DNA from: Beverwykella pulmonaria | Lineage: Eukaryota; Ascomycota; Dothideomycetes; Pleosporales; Melanommataceae | Length of the DNA stretch: 64,000 bases | Reading direction: 5' to 3' | Assembly (NCBI GenBank): GCA_001599595.1 | Contig: BCHH01000006.1 | Coordinates: 2,526,319-2,590,318, forward strand | Shown: positions 41,521 to 52,711 of the stretch, one piece after another | Numbering within the stretch: the first letter of the stretch is position 1 | Layout of the letters: each line of letters opens with the position of its first letter | The notes under the pieces: generated by a model | What the model saw: only the letters and a program-made list of their open reading frames with translations | The model's database searches: none | What the model was told of the DNA's origin: nothing | Made by a program: the position numbers and the translations under genes

Positions 41521-43418
41521 TTACACCTCCATGGGATCCATATTATAGAATGGTGCACCAGAATCAAACATATCACAAGCCCAATTGATATCAAAGTCGT
41601 TGAAGTCAAGCGTATCGAGCGGCAACACTGGCGTTTGTTTCGGGATCTGTATCTCTTCATCGGCCAAAGACAGGATCTCCCGGGCAATTGTGCCGATATC
41701 GTGATATTCTCTTTGTCCCGCCGGCCAAAATTCTCCCATCATCTTCAAGACTCCCATGTTCAAGCGTATCTTGTCTCGTTCCAGTGACAATTTTGGCTCT
41801 TGGAAAATGTATCTGCATGCGGAGAGGTGCGCAATGGTCATGTTGGAGATCATGCATATGATGAAGGGTGTGTGCGTGGTAAGCTTTGTTGGTAGTGTGA
41901 GTAGGCCGTTGAGTTTCTCGACGGCATAGAGCACTTTGGCGGTGTGGATGTGGGCGTCTTCTTTGATTGAATTGTTGCTCTCTGGTGGAGCTGGTGGAGC
42001 GCATTTAGAGACTGCTTCTACTGCGCTGTATTTTAGACTGGAGAGTTGACGGTGCAGATCAACGACGTACCTACACATAAGTCAACGAGATATTCAGGGT
42101 AATTGAACCGTAGGAGCTACATACACATGCATCAGGATATTAGCTTTGAAGAGCAATTCGTCTACACTTCCATCGTCCTTGAGAAGGCGTTTCTTGGACA
42201 CAGGGAGTAATGAACACCACGCAGTCATCATTGTATCCGCATTTGCGCATACGATTTTCGCATTTTCAATATCCTTCAGGCATCGGGCAGCCAGAACTCG
42301 ATTGATGCCTTGAGTGAAGCCAATCAAATGGGCAAATGATGAGAACTCAACTTCAGAGAACTCGCGTACATTGTAACTGCGTAATGTTGCAGGAGGAGGA
42401 ATATTCTAAGATTCTAGAGTCAGCGACATTTTATAACACGAAGAAGGGAATAGCTTACTCCAGACTCATATAGATGTTCTTCACATGGAAGTTCGGTAGT
42501 TGTCTGTATACGTCCTGTCTGCGTAGGAAATGTATGTGTACTGCCCGCAATATGCGCATCGGTAACGTATATAGTCCACCAGGTTCGTCTCCAGCTCTCC
42601 TCCAGGACGGAATCACCCTGTCCGTTTTCAGAGGCAAATTCTGCCGTATGCATTCCCAGGTCCAGGGCTCCACGGATCGCTTCATCAAGCAATGCTCGAC
42701 CCCTCGCAGGCTCATTGCACCAATATACGGCAATGCAATACAGTGTGAGAGCTTGAATGTAATAAGGACTTGGAGGTCCTGGGCGCGTTCGAGCTAAGTC
42801 GATTGCCTGCAACACCGCATCTGCCAGCGGTTCCGATCGAACGGAGTGTGTGAACAGAGAGCCGATATAGAGTAAGACGGATAGTAGTGGTCCTGAAGAG
42901 ATGCTAGCAAGTCGCGACCGGAGTGACGACTGGGGAAGCACACAAGGATGCGCGACATGAAAGTAGATATAGTACTGGCTTAGAAGCTGATCAACTTGCA
43001 TGCTCGTGAGCTTCGCTGACCCATATATGGCCGCGTCATAGTTGGATCCAACTTCAAGCGTGTCCGACACGCTCTGCGACGAGCTCCCGACTGATCCCAG
43101 TCTGGACGAAGAATTGCTGTCGGTAGTGGGCCTAGATACCTCTATCCATTGCGATGAAGAGTCCATCGAAGGCGATTCCTTAACTACGACATGCATAGGA
43201 ACGGGCGTTGGGTCCGGGCGGCGAGGGCGCCCTCCACGCCGCGATTTCTGGTATTCGCACTGCTTCCCGTCGACCTGGCAGCGGGTGCAACAAGGTGTTG
43301 TGGCATCGCACCTCACTTTTCGCGAGCGGCACTGGATACAGGCTAGCGGCACCCGACGTATAGAACTCCGAGGAGGTGAAAGTGGAGGATATGGATAGGA
43401 CATGGTCGTGTTTTCCAT
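41521..43418 (-). CDS. Zn2Cys6 transcription factor
   Basis: Model complement(join(41521..42070,42125..42405,42459..43418)), 596 residues; introns 53 nt (GTAAGC, branch CTGAC) and 54 nt (GTATGT...GTAG). The binuclear zinc cluster is at residues 27-54 (CIQCRSRKVRCDATTPCCTRC...C) followed by a basic GGRPRRPDP linker. A Ser-rich stretch follows, then the fungal-specific transcription-factor middle domain from about residue 130 (YYIYFHVAHPCVLPQ, ...YCIAVYWCNEPARGRALLDEAIRGALDLGMH, ESWRRTWWTIYVTDAHIAG). Nuclear DNA-binding regulator; targets unknown. An acidic C-terminus (DFNDFDINWACDMFDSG) could be an activation segment. Confidence 0.93.
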
Positions 43419-43977
43419 CTCGGGCGATTTGCGAGAACGTGAATCGGCCCTGTGGTGAGCACGGAGGGGCCCTTAAGGGTCGCATCTCATATTTTCGCCA
43501 AGCCGGCGCCCGTAGCCACAGTTCATTAAGAGACATTGGATGCGAACGCTGGGCTTCAGGCCTTGTAAGCATCCGAACCTATGAATTGAAGCATTGGTCA
43601 AAAGAGTCAGCGGGGATGCAGGGTTGCTTGAGTACATAAGCGATGCGGGCGATTACTCATGCAGTCCGGGTTGGGAAGTAATGGAGTCCAAGCCATGCGA
43701 TGAGTTTGAAGCGAGAGACGCGAATACCATTTAGATAATAAAATGATGCCATCTCTCGCCAGCCTCGCGATATTGGTGAAGCAAGACGAGACCCGTCACA
43801 TGCAGTCAACCTTGCCGGCGAGTGCGGACACAGAAAAGCCGACGCCGAGAACCTGTTTCTCATAACTCCTCGGAGTGGTGACTCAGTCCTCACGAACCAC
43901 TGTTACTTAGCATACTACCTCTTTGAATCCTTCACATCTCCGAAATCTACAATAGCTCGGCATTGGAACGATAAACT
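43419..43977. other. Divergent intergenic region
   Basis: Upstream of the Zn2Cys6 gene (minus) and of the F-box pseudogene (plus). No gene recognised. Confidence 0.45.
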
Positions 43978-45435
43978 ATGGAGGGACAGTTCCTTGGGGG
44001 GCCTGCCCTCTTCAGGCTGTCAGAAGAGCTTCTGGTTCCAATCTTCGACTATGCGACCTAGACCTTGACCCCGCATTATCGCCATTACCGCCATTGCGAG
44101 CCTCGCAGCCATGTAGATTTGAAGTCACTAATGCTTACCTGCAATTCTGTGAACCGTGTATCCCGCACATTTCTTCATCGAAGGATTGAGCTTATCGCAC
44201 CACCTTCAGCAGCAGTGATGAATCTTTACCATAGGCTTCGAGACGATCCCTTGCGTGGCAAACACTACAGATCGCTCCGGATAAAGATGCCATTCCCGGC
44301 AAGTAAAGATTCAGAAATCGCCAAGTCGCTAGCGATTTGGACTGAAGCTGGTCCGGAACCTGCCGATGAATCTGCGGTGGCAATTACCTATGAGCTAATC
44401 ACCATGTTGCCCAATATCCGGTGTCTACAGATTGAGGGGGGATTTGCTATGGATCATGCTGCGCATACGGAGGCTTTAGCTCGAAGACTCTTCCTACATT
44501 TCACCCGTCTTGAGTACACTCAACTTAAGGGCTTTCAGAATGTTGATATGAATCCAACTCTGCAGAACGTTATGAGTGATATCCATTCTGTATCTTTGAA
44601 AAGTCTGGAAATTCATCGTCTGGATATAAGAGACATGCAATACTGCATCAAACCTCAGGTATGCACGTGTATACTTTGGTGCTGAGAGAATATTGCAGAT
44701 CATATGCAAATTAACCCGCCTTGTTGGTGTCAAAGAACAGCGTCGTTCACATCTCTCCGCATACTTCATATCCTTGGTAACACTCACTACCTTCATGCAC
44801 TGGAGCAGCTTCTCCTGTGGCCAAAAACACTAGAGAAATTCGCATGCCATATACTTAGACTTGTTAGCCTGGGACCTACAAGACCATCCTTTCTGTACAT
44901 GCTCGAGCCATTCAAACGATCATTGAAATCTCTTGAGCTCTATCCGCAGGACAACGGCCGCACGCTTTTTAGTTTCTCTGATTTTTCTAGCCTGGAGACC
45001 CTGCGTTTCACGTGGGCGGATGTGTATAAAAGTGATATTCTCCAAGCACCATGGGATCTACTTTCCCCTCGCCTGAAGACACTGGGCTGGATATTCACTA
45101 GTTCATACTACCACAGGGAATGGAAAGACTACGACACGGTCCTTGAGGAATGGATACCCATATTAGCGCTCGCTGCTCTCGCCAGACGTATCCCTTTAAG
45201 CACAATTGAGATCATCTTCGATCCACATTAGGAACTCGATCCCGTATATAAGGCCAACGAATTTCCGTGCGATAAACCCGACAAGCTCGAAAAACTCAAA
45301 GAACAACTGGCAGCACATGGAATTTGTTTGAGGTACGCCTCTCACCAATGGAGCAAAGAGTGGTGGCTTGGATATGATTACTCAATCATGAGGGAAGGCT
45401 GGTCTAGAAGCACGGTTTTTCAGATTCCAAGCTAG
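43978..45435 (+). pseudogene. F-box-like gene with two premature stops
   Basis: From ATG 43978 the frame reads MEGQFLGGPALFRLSEELLVPIFDYAT, an F-box, then TAG (44059-44061) and continues in frame TLTPHYRHY...LKSLMLTCNSVNRVSRTFLHRRI for some 200 codons of leucine-rich F-box-protein character. A probable intron lies at 44660-44698 (GTATGC...TTGCAG). Exon 2 appears to need a one-base shift near 44740 before FTSLRILHILGNTHYLHALEQLLLWPKTLEKF. A second TAG (45229-45231) precedes another 67 open codons (ELDPVYKANEF... to 45435). Two CAG-to-TAG type stops plus a shift indicate a decayed gene, once about 450 residues long. F-box proteins select substrates for SCF ubiquitin ligases. Confidence 0.78.
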
Positions 45436-45791
45436 GGTAATGGTAAAGCTTCTAGAAGCAAAAAAGAAGTGTGTTCGAGGTCTGCTAGCCCTAAGTGGGC
45501 TGAGGTGGGCGCGATGTCATGGCAGAACTGTACAATGTCTGGAAAGAGGCAAAATCTCGATCCCTCGGTAGAGGAATCCACTATGAGGCATAGCAAAGTC
45601 GAAGAGGAAGAAAGTAATACCAAAGTAAGCCATAGAATCGTAATCGCCACAATCGAACTCAATGTTTCTATAAGCTACATGTACAGCTACAGTTCACATA
45701 CCTACAAAAGAAAAGGGAAAAAAAAGATGCTATTCACGCCTTCCCCTCCAACCTCATGCAAGCTCGTACAAATGCTCATCCGCAGACGCTC

Positions 45792-47780
45792 TTAATCAAG
45801 CAGCAAACTCTGCAGTCTCGCCTCAGTAGCAATAACATCGAGCGCCTGTCTGACCTCTAGAACCCTCCTGCACTCACTCAACCAGTCCTTACTTAGGACC
45901 TTAGCCCAGCCCTGCAGACCATTCATTTCCCGTGCCGCGCCATCTAAGTCGCCTTCCTCGAGCAGGATTTCCGTCCTGGCGAGAACAGCCTCTACGTCTC
46001 CGCCGGTGGTCAGACCTGATTTCTTGAAGAGGACCTTGGACATGGCTAGGGAGGCGATATGAGAAGCCACGCCGGCGTCTTCAGGGAGAAGCGCAGCTTT
46101 CCGTACTTCTCCAGCGACGCGGCGGAAGCGGTCGATAAGCTGTGCCGAGTTCGGGATGCCGCGCTGATACGCGGTAGGGTTGATGCTTGCAATTGCAGCG
46201 CTGACAACAGGGTCGTCTGCGGCGATTTCCTTGAGCGCGGCCAGCTCAGTGATGAAGGGCTTAGGGATCGCTTGTGACTCGAGGGCCGACTTGACGGCCT
46301 CTACTGCGACGACGAGATGCTGTGTCTTGAGGTTGGCGTCGATGACAGAGTTCCACTCCGCAGTCAGCTTCTCCAGCTCGCTTACTGAGTTAGACAGTTC
46401 GTTCAGCTTGCCCAAGCGACCATCACGCTCAGCCTCGACACGGTCTCGGATGGAAGCGGCGAAGGATTTTTGGAGGGAAATGCTCTGTTCTAGGAGCTCA
46501 TTCTTCAGTTTCTGTTCGTAGAGCTGTTGTGCGGCGTCTAGCTCAGACTGCAGCTTGCTCTTGTAAGCCACAGAGAGGCGTTCCCGCTCATTTTCGTACT
46601 CCTCTTTCCAGTGCGTTTCCTGGTCCTGAATCTGTAGCTCCAGACGGCGGACTAGCTCCTTCGCAGCGTTGTCAAACTCCCTATGCGCGGAATTGATCTT
46701 ATCCTCTGCGGACTTTCGTAGGCCATCTTTCAGTAGGTTGATATCTGAGACAACCTTCCCGAGATCAGACTTGGCCTTCTCGAAAGCAGAATCGTACTTG
46801 TTTCCATGGGCCGCGTCAGCGTTTATAGCAGTGATGAGGTCATTGACAATCTTCACAACATCCTGAACGATAGGCTCGCTAGCAGCGGGCACGTTCAAGT
46901 TGTCGATTTGGTTAATGGGTTGAGCGGAGGGAGCCGGTGCAGGTGCAGGGGTGGCCTTCTTGGGTTCGGCCTTCACAGCGTCCTTGGGGAGTAGGTCAGG
47001 AGATGCAGACTCTGTTGGCTTCTCCTTCTTGGCGTCCTCCTGCTTCTTCTCTTGCGCGCTCGCCGGGGCCGCATTCGAGGCCACCTTGGGGGCTCTGGAA
47101 TTGTCCACAACGGCGCTTAGATGAGGACCCTTCACACTGAGATCGGCATCGCCTTCCTTAGCGACCTTGGACGTCAGTCCACTCTTGCTTGGAATCGTAA
47201 TCTTGTTCTCTCCCGTCACCTGCGGGTGTAACCGCGGCTGGCCAGCTCTGCCTGGGAATCGTCTCCTGAACTCGCGCTCTTCAAAATATCCCACCGCATC
47301 CTCTCCAAAGGGAACATATTCGGTGAAGAAGTCGTGGAAGTTGTCCGAGACGAGTGAGTACCACACACCACCGCCATATCCTAGGACAGAAAGAAGAACC
47401 GTATAGTAGAGGAATTTGCGGAAGCGGCGTTTTTTGGGCTTGGGGGGCTTAGGGTCGGGTGCGACGCTTGCGGTTCCGGGCCCTGTGGGCGGTGTTGTCG
47501 CGGGCTGGATAACGGGCGCGGTGCGAGAGGCTGTTGGAGCAGCTGTATCCGGGGAGGGCGGCAGGTTGGGGACTTCGGAGGGAGGAATGGTGGAGTTGCT
47601 GGCGTAATTGGTAGCGGCATTTCCTGATGGACTGACCGTCGGGGCAGGATTAGGGATGGCGGTCTCGGACAACTTTTTGTCGTCTGCATAGAAGCGTTGA
47701 GCAACGCGCCATTGCGGACGGGGGGCTGGCGCAATTGGCCTCAGAGCGGGCCGGGCCCGCAGAATTGAGGCGCGGAGCAT
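45792..47780 (-). CDS. MIC60: MICOS subunit MIC60 (mitofilin)
   Basis: Single exon, 662 residues from ATG 47780 (MLRASILRARPALRP, a basic mitochondrial presequence). An in-frame ATG at 48002 would add 74 residues that look non-conserved. A Pro-rich segment is followed by KPKKRRFRKFLYYTVLLSVLGYGGGVWYSLV, the single inner-membrane helix with matrix-side basic residues. The long intermembrane-space part has an Ala/Lys/Pro-rich linker, a coiled coil at about residues 300-450 (DNAAKELVRRLELQIQDQETHWKEEYENERERL), and the C-terminal mitofilin domain (PEDAGVASHIASLAMSKVLFKKSG, GLQGWAKVLSKDWLSECRRVLEVRQALDVI). It shapes crista junctions. Length and order fit the family. Confidence 0.96.
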   Translation of the reverse strand: MLRASILRARPALRPIAPAPRPQWRVAQRFYADDKKLSETAIPNPAPTVSPSGNAATNYASNSTIPPSEVPNLPPSPDTAAPTASRTAPVIQPATTPPTGPGTASVAPDPKPPKPKKRRFRKFLYYTVLLSVLGYGGGVWYSLVSDNFHDFFTEYVPFGEDAVGYFEEREFRRRFPGRAGQPRLHPQVTGENKITIPSKSGLTSKVAKEGDADLSVKGPHLSAVVDNSRAPKVASNAAPASAQEKKQEDAKKEKPTESASPDLLPKDAVKAEPKKATPAPAPAPSAQPINQIDNLNVPAASEPIVQDVVKIVNDLITAINADAAHGNKYDSAFEKAKSDLGKVVSDINLLKDGLRKSAEDKINSAHREFDNAAKELVRRLELQIQDQETHWKEEYENERERLSVAYKSKLQSELDAAQQLYEQKLKNELLEQSISLQKSFAASIRDRVEAERDGRLGKLNELSNSVSELEKLTAEWNSVIDANLKTQHLVVAVEAVKSALESQAIPKPFITELAALKEIAADDPVVSAAIASINPTAYQRGIPNSAQLIDRFRRVAGEVRKAALLPEDAGVASHIASLAMSKVLFKKSGLTTGGDVEAVLARTEILLEEGDLDGAAREMNGLQGWAKVLSKDWLSECRRVLEVRQALDVIATEARLQSLLLD

Positions 47781-48619
47781 GATGGACTGGCTCCGGAGAT
47801 CGAGAGGAGATGGTGGGGAGGCGGGCGGGCGGTGTTGTCGCTGGCCAGCTCTGAAGAAACTGGGAGCTGTCGTCGGCACTCGGACCATCGGCGAGGAAAT
47901 GCCGCGCCGGAACCTCCACGCCAAAGGCTCCACCATAGCCCGACGACCACGCATCATCACACTCAATACTGTGCTAGGCAACTGCTCAACCGTCAAGCCC
48001 ATAAGCTTGGTCCGGTTCCTCTGGCAAAGAACACCCGATTGCTCGCCCTACTAATCCACAAGCCATCAACGGTGACCGTTACGGTGACCGCGTCTCCGTC
48101 TCATTGGCACCACGTCTCTCTCCAGTCTCACTCATCCAGACAGACCCTTGTTGTTGCATCTTACGCCTGCTACAAAAGCAGCCTCCAGATTCCATTTTGC
48201 ATCTTCCTTGCCTTGTCTCTTCTGTCGTGTTTCCTTTGCGCGAGTCTGAACCGCCACTGAAACACCGCTGAGTGCCGACACGACCAGCAGGCAGCACAGC
48301 CACCTTCACCCATCGCCCACGCTCATCTTGCCGTCCTTTGCCGTATATACTGCGTCATCGCACTGATCGCTGAGTCTGAATCTCACCACCACGGCCAAAG
48401 TACACCAGGCAGCCACATTTGGCGTTGATTGACCACCTCGCCTCCACGCTCTCGGAGCGTTTTGTTCTGCATCGCTCCCGCATCACATCACTTGCATCCA
48501 AGTCGCATGCATACTGTGGCTCCCGCCATTATCTCTTCGGGTTCGAGAAGCATCCATGGTCATATCCTCGTCTTTTTCTCGCCTATCTTCATTCTATAAA
48601 ACACCTGTCCCTCCACGCC

Positions 48620-49261
48620 ATGGCGGTCTGCTTAGGCAACGTCCCGCGTGACGTCCAGCACTTGTCCCCAACCACCAACCCCATCCATACCTCCAACCCC
48701 TCCAACCTTTCCACCTCCAGCCCCGCAAAACGAAAGTCCGCCTCAGATCCCTCCTACTTCCCTCACCCCAGCGATCTCCTTTCCGTCCGCCGCTCCATCG
48801 CCGCCCCATCCAACAAACGCAGTCGTCCCCAGCAAGACAATTCATACATGGAACTCCACCAGAGCACATGTCTGAATCTGAATGGCTCCGACAGCTCCGA
48901 CTCGGATCTTTGGATTCTACCAGATTTCGAGGACTGGGAGTACGACGATGCGTCTCCGCTTGCCCGCCCTTGTCCCAAGACCCTCAACGTTAATCTCAAG
49001 ATGAAGCAAGAGGAAGCTACCAGGAGTAACATGATGATGACTGCGCAAAACGAATGGGGCCCCCTCGTCCAACGCGCCGCATCCTCGAACCGCGAGCGCC
49101 TTCGCCGAAGGCTAGAGGGCGATGGCTGGGATTTCGTCGGCGGGAAATACGGCTATGGCGTCGGCTCCGAGGAATGGAGGAGCAACGGGAGCGGCAGTGA
49201 AGAGAGTGTCGACGAAGAATTTGATGTCGTGGTCTTGTTACCCGGGATCGCGGTGTCATAA
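48620..49261 (+). CDS. Conserved hypothetical protein
   Basis: Single exon, 213 residues from ATG 48620 (MAVCLGNVPRDVQHL). Ser/Pro-rich N-terminal half with short basic patches (PAKRKS, SNKRSRP) that could be nuclear localisation signals. An acidic-aromatic block (SSDSDLWILPDFEDWEYDD) and a C-terminal block WGPLVQRAASSNRERLRRRLEGDGWDFVGG look conserved. No domain recognised. It is divergent from MIC60 with 839 bp between the start codons; the open frame begins at 48419 but those codons are probably leader. Confidence 0.6.
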   Translation: MAVCLGNVPRDVQHLSPTTNPIHTSNPSNLSTSSPAKRKSASDPSYFPHPSDLLSVRRSIAAPSNKRSRPQQDNSYMELHQSTCLNLNGSDSSDSDLWILPDFEDWEYDDASPLARPCPKTLNVNLKMKQEEATRSNMMMTAQNEWGPLVQRAASSNRERLRRRLEGDGWDFVGGKYGYGVGSEEWRSNGSGSEESVDEEFDVVVLLPGIAVS

Positions 49262-50118
49262 TTCACTTCACGACCACAACTCTTTTTTTTTCTTGTTACG
49301 ATACTATTCGATCGTTCTACGACTTTCACCATCTCCCTGTCAATACTTCTTTTTCTCTATTCGTTGTCCAACTTCAGCTTCACACCAACCGCACTGTTCA
49401 CCCCGACCCCTAACCCCGACACCAACTACACCTACACATCGACACGTCCCCAACTCCTTCCTTACACCCTCGCTTGTTTTTCTCTCCATTTCTTACCAAT
49501 GATACCCAAACACCTCCTTTGTATCACCACATCATGTACCACCTGCCCAGGGTATACCACTTGTACGGCACCTTATGTAATACCCCTTTTTTACACCTAC
49601 GCAATAGACGACGAACGAGTATACGAATACACAAATACACCACAACTGAGAAATTCCCCAGTCGTGCATTACTTCATGCCCGTGGTTGACTCCTGCCCGT
49701 CAATGTGTGAACAGTAAGATGTTAAAGGGAGAAATACAGCTCTATGTTATGCTCCTGTATCTGTCAGAGGGAGAAATTTGCAAACCCAGTCTTATTGTCC
49801 TATCGCTTTTATACCATCTACTGCACAGGAAATTGACGGGGCATATGCTAGGGCGGACATGAATGAATCCCCGGTTATGCTTCGTCTGCACACTGCCACC
49901 CCAGTCTTCCGCAAGATGTGTGCTTGTTCACAATATGTCGCATTGCTCAGGCAACTTGGAAGAGTAGATAGCTGATCTCTCGAGGGTGAAAATTGTTTAT
50001 TTTAAAGGTCTTCAAGACCGTGTCCATTATCTATACTCGTACACTAAAATACCACACCCCGAACATCCGTGAAGCTCGACAACCGTCCAACAAGGTACTT
50101 CCCAGTTCCGCCAATCCA
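49262..50118. other. Intergenic, 3' flanks
   Basis: Convergent 3' ends of the hypothetical gene and SAC1. Pyrimidine-rich run at 49278-49300. No gene recognised. Confidence 0.5.
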
Positions 50119-52361
50119 CTACTCTCTCCTCTTCTTTCCCTCCTCTAATCCTAGCAGCCGTGCGTCGCTCTTGCCCCTCTCATGCCTCGTACCCACTAGC
50201 GGACCAACGACTGGGTGATGCTGCACGCTGGACAGAGCCTCCTGGTAGGATTCGACAGCCCATGGAAGGCGGTTCAGCTTCGGCCAGCTGACCTGTTCAA
50301 TTATCAGTGGATGAAACTTTCAGCTATCGGTGAAAATAATAGGACCAAAACATACATAGAGCGTGCCATTCGTCCAGATAAAATTAAAGCACGCAGCTGC
50401 TATAGCAAGGAAAACAAACATTAGAAGTCGTAGGGGCCAAATCGTAGCATCAGGCGCTCTGCGGGTGAAGCTGCCGATGAAGATGAAGAAGATGCTTGCG
50501 GCGAGAATATACGGAATCGACTGGATGAAGAGCGGCCGGCGGTCTGCGAAGAGCAGATGGCTTCCAATGCCACTGTCAGAAGGAAGATACGAGCCCAGAA
50601 AGAGATCAAACGCATCCTGTCGCGGTCCGTCGCCGAAGTTATTCCGGAAATATCGCGTGGCGGAGTTGTTGAAATCTTGCAATGCGCCGGCTTTGGTGCG
50701 TTTGCCCGTGCGCGTGAAGTCTGTCTTCAGCGCGCCCGTCCCCGAATAAGACTTGGACACGACGTCGGCGTTGTCGGCCCACATGTTGCGGAACAAGAAC
50801 TCGAAAGCCGGGTCGTCCTGGGCATGCTCGCCTTCCCGGAGCAGCCCTAGATCGATCAGCATGCGGGAGAGGATGTAGCGGCCCAGCATGCTCTGGACGA
50901 CATTGGTCCGGTCCAGACAGTCCATGCAATTGGTTCGCACAACCGCCGTCTGGTGCCGACGGACCTCAACACGGCCCGTCTCGCCCGGCATGTCGACGCC
51001 TCGAAAGTATCCGTGTTTCAGGACATGGGGTTCCAGCTGGTTCATGAGAAGCTGGGCGCGATCCCAGCGGAGGCCCTTCGTCTCGTTGTGGAAGTCGAAG
51101 TAAATGTAGTGGAGGCGGTCAAAGGCGGTCTGGGCCTGGCTGGGCTCGATGGTGTGGAACTTCTCGGCGGTGATCTTGTCTCCTTCCACGTTCTCGACAG
51201 GAGATGTGACTAGGTAGTTCACCATCTGCTCGTATGCTTCCTTGACTCTCTGCTCGCGGCCTTTCTGGTTGACCAGATTGATCAGCCAGTTGTCTCCATA
51301 GAGGCGAATTTGCTCGGCAAAGTGCTTCTTGGCGGCGGACACGGCAGTTTCCACGCCCCGGATCTGCAGCTTCGGCGTGTATTTCAGCGTGTTGACTTCG
51401 GCCCAGTAGACAGGGACACTGCCTCGCGTCTGCACATAGGCGAGAACCTGCACCTCCTTGGCTGCGCTACCGCCAGCGCCTCCGCCTTGCTGGGGCGCGT
51501 TGCCCGCGAAACCTCCCATGCCACCCGACGAGGTATCGTTGAGGATGATGGTCTGCTCCGTCTCGTTGAAGTTGGACACGTTGCCGTTTTCGTCGATGCC
51601 GCGGGAGAAGTACCTCGTGCCGGCCTTCAGTCTGGACCTCCGCGTAATGAGGATGAAGGTGAGGGGGTTGCCCTTGATGGACGTGTTTTTGATCTCCATC
51701 ATCCCGTACATGACGGGCAGAATGTAGGGGTCTACTTCAGGCTGCTGCCCCGACGAATGCCGGTGTCCGTATCCGCTGCTGAGCCCGCCGCGGAAGTCGA
51801 TCAGGTCGGTCTGGACGAAGCGGTTCCAGAAGAAGCGGTCGTCGGCGCGCTGCCACAGCGGGGCGCTCGGGTCGGCGTGGGCCTGGCGCTGGAAGGTGTT
51901 GGTGATGTCGAACGAGTAGGAGAAGTAGAGCGGCGACGTCTTGAGGAGGCCCTTGAGCAGGGCGAGGTACGTGTCCTCGTCGGGGTCGTGCAGCGGGCGC
52001 TCGCGCAGCGGCAGGAACTCGGTGGAGACGACGCGGTAGATCATGTGGCCTTTTATTCTGCCCATGGGCTGTGCTTTGGTGATGACGATGATGTACTTGT
52101 CTGCACCCAACAGATCAGCCCTGGCGGTCTGCCAGCGGAGGGGAACAGGTGCATACCGAGCCGCAGCTTGATGACGCCGAGAATGCCGGCGATGCTGGAA
52201 ACGCGCTTCGAGCCCAGAAGCTTTCCATCGTGGAGGCGGATGTCGCCAGAGGGGCGGTCAACCACGAGCGTGGGCGCGGCGGGCGACGAGGGCGACGAGA
52301 AGGCGTAGTGCGAGGGCGACGAGTGCACGTTGATGTCGCGGTAGGGGAGGACGGCGGCCAT
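50119..52361 (-). CDS. SAC1: SAC1 phosphoinositide phosphatase
   Basis: Model complement(join(50119..50292,50356..52100,52157..52361)), 707 residues; introns 63 nt and 56 nt. SacI domain from about residue 60 to 500, with the catalytic CX5R motif RTNCMDCLDRTNVVQ near residue 395. Two C-terminal membrane helices (IPYILAASIFFIFIGSF and LLMFVFLAIAAACFNFIW) anchor it in ER/Golgi membranes, where it removes phosphate from PI4P. The last exon, recovered by splicing at GTATGT (50350-50355) to ACAG, gives LYVSWPKLNRLPWAVESYQEAL...KKRRE; without that splice the protein would end ...YVCFGPIIFTDS. The conserved WP.LNR block shows the spliced form is right. Confidence 0.95.
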
Positions 52362-52711
52362 GGCGAGTGCGGGCAGGGCGCGCGGTCCGCGTGAGGCTGG
52401 GGGGCGGGCGTGGACGTGGACGTTGGCGATGGTGAATGTATCTGCATTATGTGGTTTCTACGCGATGCTGGGCAGTGACGAAACGAATGCACGTCCGAGC
52501 GCCGTGCCAAGCTGCTCGGCCCGTCACGCTCAACCTTCATTCATTCATTCATCCAGCTTCCACCGCACGACGCCTCACCACCACGACCTCCGCGCACACT
52601 GCCCCATCCACGCTCGACTTCTTCGCCCATCCATCTCGCCCTTTCTGCACCCCCGCCCGCCGCTCTGCCACGGGCCCCGCTAGCCGCGTCACCCCCATCC
52701 CCATCCTCTCC
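52362..52711. promoter_or_regulatory. Shared divergent promoter, SAC1 / RAB5
   Basis: Only 350 bp separate the start codons of two divergently transcribed membrane-trafficking genes, so both promoters must lie here or overlap. The segment is GC- and pyrimidine-rich without an obvious TATA box. Confidence 0.6.

Noticed and set aside
40152..43418. Secondary-metabolite cluster (cupin plus Zn2Cys6 regulator, with the MFS gene)
   Set aside because: No backbone enzyme (PKS, NRPS, terpene synthase) anywhere in the window, and the MFS gene is 27 kb away.
51310..52308. 332-codon plus-strand frame antisense to SAC1
   Set aside because: High GC shadow of the conserved SacI coding strand; no motifs of its own.
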